Below are positions 4,657-5,939 of a stretch of 5,939 bases of DNA, piece by piece. Source of the DNA: an uncultured Erysipelotrichaceae bacterium (lineage in GTDB: Bacteria; Bacillota_I; Bacilli_A; Erysipelotrichales; Coprobacillaceae); NCBI GenBank assembly GCA_900544435.1, contig UQVG01000136.1, forward strand, positions 1 through 5,939, in the 5' to 3' direction. The notes under the pieces are model-generated. The model saw nothing but the letters and a program-made list of their open reading frames with translations. It made no database searches and was not told where the DNA came from. Numbering within the stretch: position 1 is the stretch's first letter; every line of letters begins with the position of its first letter. Both the position numbers and the translations under genes were made by a program.

Positions 4657-5939
4657 CTTATTTAATTCAATCATGAGCTCACAAATCTTATTTGAAAAAG
4701 CCACTGGATCTTCAATAGATAATCCTTCAATCAACAATGCTTGATCGAATAACAATGAAGCATAATCATTGATCTTATCTGCATTATTTTGATAAACATT
4801 TTGAATGGCTTTGAAGATATCATGATTTGGATTGATTTCAAGAATTCTACCTGCTTTAACATCTTGACCATCAGGCATTGCATTTAATACTTTTTCCATT
4901 TCAAAAGATACACCTTGATCAGATACTAAACATACTGGATGAGATTTTAATCTATTTGATACTTTAACATCCACAACTTTATCTTTTAAAGCTTCTTTTA
5001 ATGATTCTAATAATGATTTATTATCTTCATTGATCTTTTCTAATTCTTTCTTTTCTTCTTCACTATCTAAGTTTAAATCACCTTGAGCAACGTTTTTGAA
5101 AGCTTTAGAATCATAATCTCTCATCATTTGAATCATAAATTCATCAACATTATCCATCATGTATAAAACATCAAAGTCACGATCTCTAACAGCTTCTACT
5201 TGTGGTAAATGAGAAATCTTTTCTTTTGTTTCCCCACTAGCAAAATAGATTTCTGTTTGTCCTTCTTTCATGTTTTCAACATATTCTTTTAAAGTAATCA
5301 TTTTTTCTTCTTTACCCGAATAGAATAAAAGTAAATCTTGTAATTTATCTTTTAACATTCCATAGCTTTGATAAATACCAAATTTTAATTGTAAACCAAA
5401 GTTTTTAAAGAATTTTTCATATGTTTCACGATCTTTTTTCAACATATTTGTAAGTTCACTTTGGATTTTCTTTTCAATACGATCTGCAATAACTTTTAAT
5501 TGACGATCGTGTTGTAACATTTCTCTTGAAATATTTAATGATAAATCTTGTGAATCAACTAACCCTTTTACAAATCTAAAATGTTCTGGAATTAAATCGC
5601 TTGCTTTATCCATAATGAAGACACCACGACTATAAAGTTGTAAACCTTTTTCATAATCATTTGAATAGAAATTCATTGGTGGTTGACTTGGAATAAATAA
5701 TAATGCATCATAAGAAACATTTCCTTCTACAGATGTATGAATGACTTTCATTGGATCAGAGAAATCATTGAATTTATCTTTATAGAATTCATTATATTCT
5801 TCATCTTTAATATCTTTTTTATTTCTTTTCCATAAAGGAACCATTGAATTTAATGTTTTATTTTCAACAACGTCTTCATATTCATCGCTATCTTCTTTTT
5901 TCTTAGATGTTGTCACATCCATTTTAATTGGATAATGTA
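4654..5939 (-). CDS. htpG: Molecular chaperone HtpG (bacterial Hsp90), 3' part, cut by the right window edge
   Basis: ATP-dependent cytosolic chaperone that remodels client proteins as a homodimer. About 427 codons are visible: the end of the N-terminal region, the whole middle domain and the C-terminal dimerisation domain. The N-terminal ATPase (Bergerat) domain of about 200 residues lies outside. The frame stays open to the edge and the codons before the methionine at 5922 read HYPIK, the usual HtpG 'YPIKMD' junction, so that methionine is internal. Numbered from it, NSMVPLWKRNKKDI at 25-38 opens the middle domain. EKGLQLYSRGVFIMD at 91-105 and LIPEHFRFVKGLVDS at 110-124 follow. NISREML at 130-136 holds the conserved arginine (133) that reaches the ATP gamma-phosphate in Hsp90s. 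The acidic stretch before the middle domain is short, as in bacterial HtpG rather than eukaryotic Hsp90. The C-terminus, ending ELMIELNK, is intact and followed at once by a terminator. Its promoter and any heat-shock operator lie beyond the window. Confidence 0.97.
   Translation of the reverse strand, partial: HYPIKMDVTTSKKKEDSDEYEDVVENKTLNSMVPLWKRNKKDIKDEEYNEFYKDKFNDFSDPMKVIHTSVEGNVSYDALLFIPSQPPMNFYSNDYEKGLQLYSRGVFIMDKASDLIPEHFRFVKGLVDSQDLSLNISREMLQHDRQLKVIADRIEKKIQSELTNMLKKDRETYEKFFKNFGLQLKFGIYQSYGMLKDKLQDLLLFYSGKEEKMITLKEYVENMKEGQTEIYFASGETKEKISHLPQVEAVRDRDFDVLYMMDNVDEFMIQMMRDYDSKAFKNVAQGDLNLDSEEEKKELEKINEDNKSLLESLKEALKDKVVDVKVSNRLKSHPVCLVSDQGVSFEMEKVLNAMPDGQDVKAGRILEINPNHDIFKAIQNVYQNNADKINDYASLLFDQALLIEGLSIEDPVAFSNKICELMIELNK

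Noticed and set aside
5920..5922. ATG that could be read as the start of a short HtpG-like protein.
   Set aside because: The frame continues to the window edge and encodes HYPIK just before it, the normal HtpG sequence, so the methionine is internal and the gene is simply cut by the edge.
1..5939. Mobile elements, CRISPR arrays, tRNA or rRNA genes, riboswitches, or a defence or toxin-antitoxin island.
   Set aside because: No transposase or integrase coding, no spaced repeat array, no tRNA-like cloverleaf, and no long structured leader. All gaps between genes are under 80 bp and are explained by terminators and promoter-type sequences.

Overview
The window is AT-rich, with tightly packed genes, AGGAG-type ribosome binding sites, strong hairpin-plus-T terminators and heavy use of TTA, AAA and GAA codons. 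This fits a low-GC Firmicutes/Bacillota. A gut lineage such as Erysipelotrichia/Coprobacillaceae is a reasonable guess, but it is inferred from style and protein flavour, not from a marker gene.

Layout. Left part, + strand: two tandem paralogous Na+/phosphate cotransporter genes. The first (10-957) is a membrane-only short form. The second (1037-2710) is the usual long form with a C-terminal PhoU-like domain. The 79-bp gap between them holds TTAACA-type hexamers on an exact 11-bp period, overlapping a good -35/-10 pair. This looks like a PhoP (phosphate starvation) box and is the best regulatory find in the window. A terminator closes the pair. Next, + strand: a membrane protein with an N-terminal DUF2812-like domain (2765-3769). 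A perfect bidirectional terminator separates it from the convergent right part.

Right part, - strand, read from high to low coordinates: the 3' two thirds of htpG (Hsp90 chaperone, running off the right edge), its terminator, a small FMN nitroreductase (4064-4600), and an 88-residue membrane protein translationally coupled to it through a TAATG overlap.

How the genes work together. The two transporters plausibly form a phosphate-import module induced when phosphate is scarce, with the PhoU-like tail of the second giving it a link to phosphate signalling that the first lacks. The DUF2812-like gene, the nitroreductase/small membrane protein pair and htpG look like independent units placed next to each other. 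I see no mobile element, CRISPR array, tRNA, rRNA or riboswitch, and no intergenic stretch above about 80 bp. I do not see convincing evidence of a wholly new multi-gene system. The points most worth following are the PhoP-like box, the paralogue that lacks PhoU, and the nitroreductase-coupled small membrane protein.
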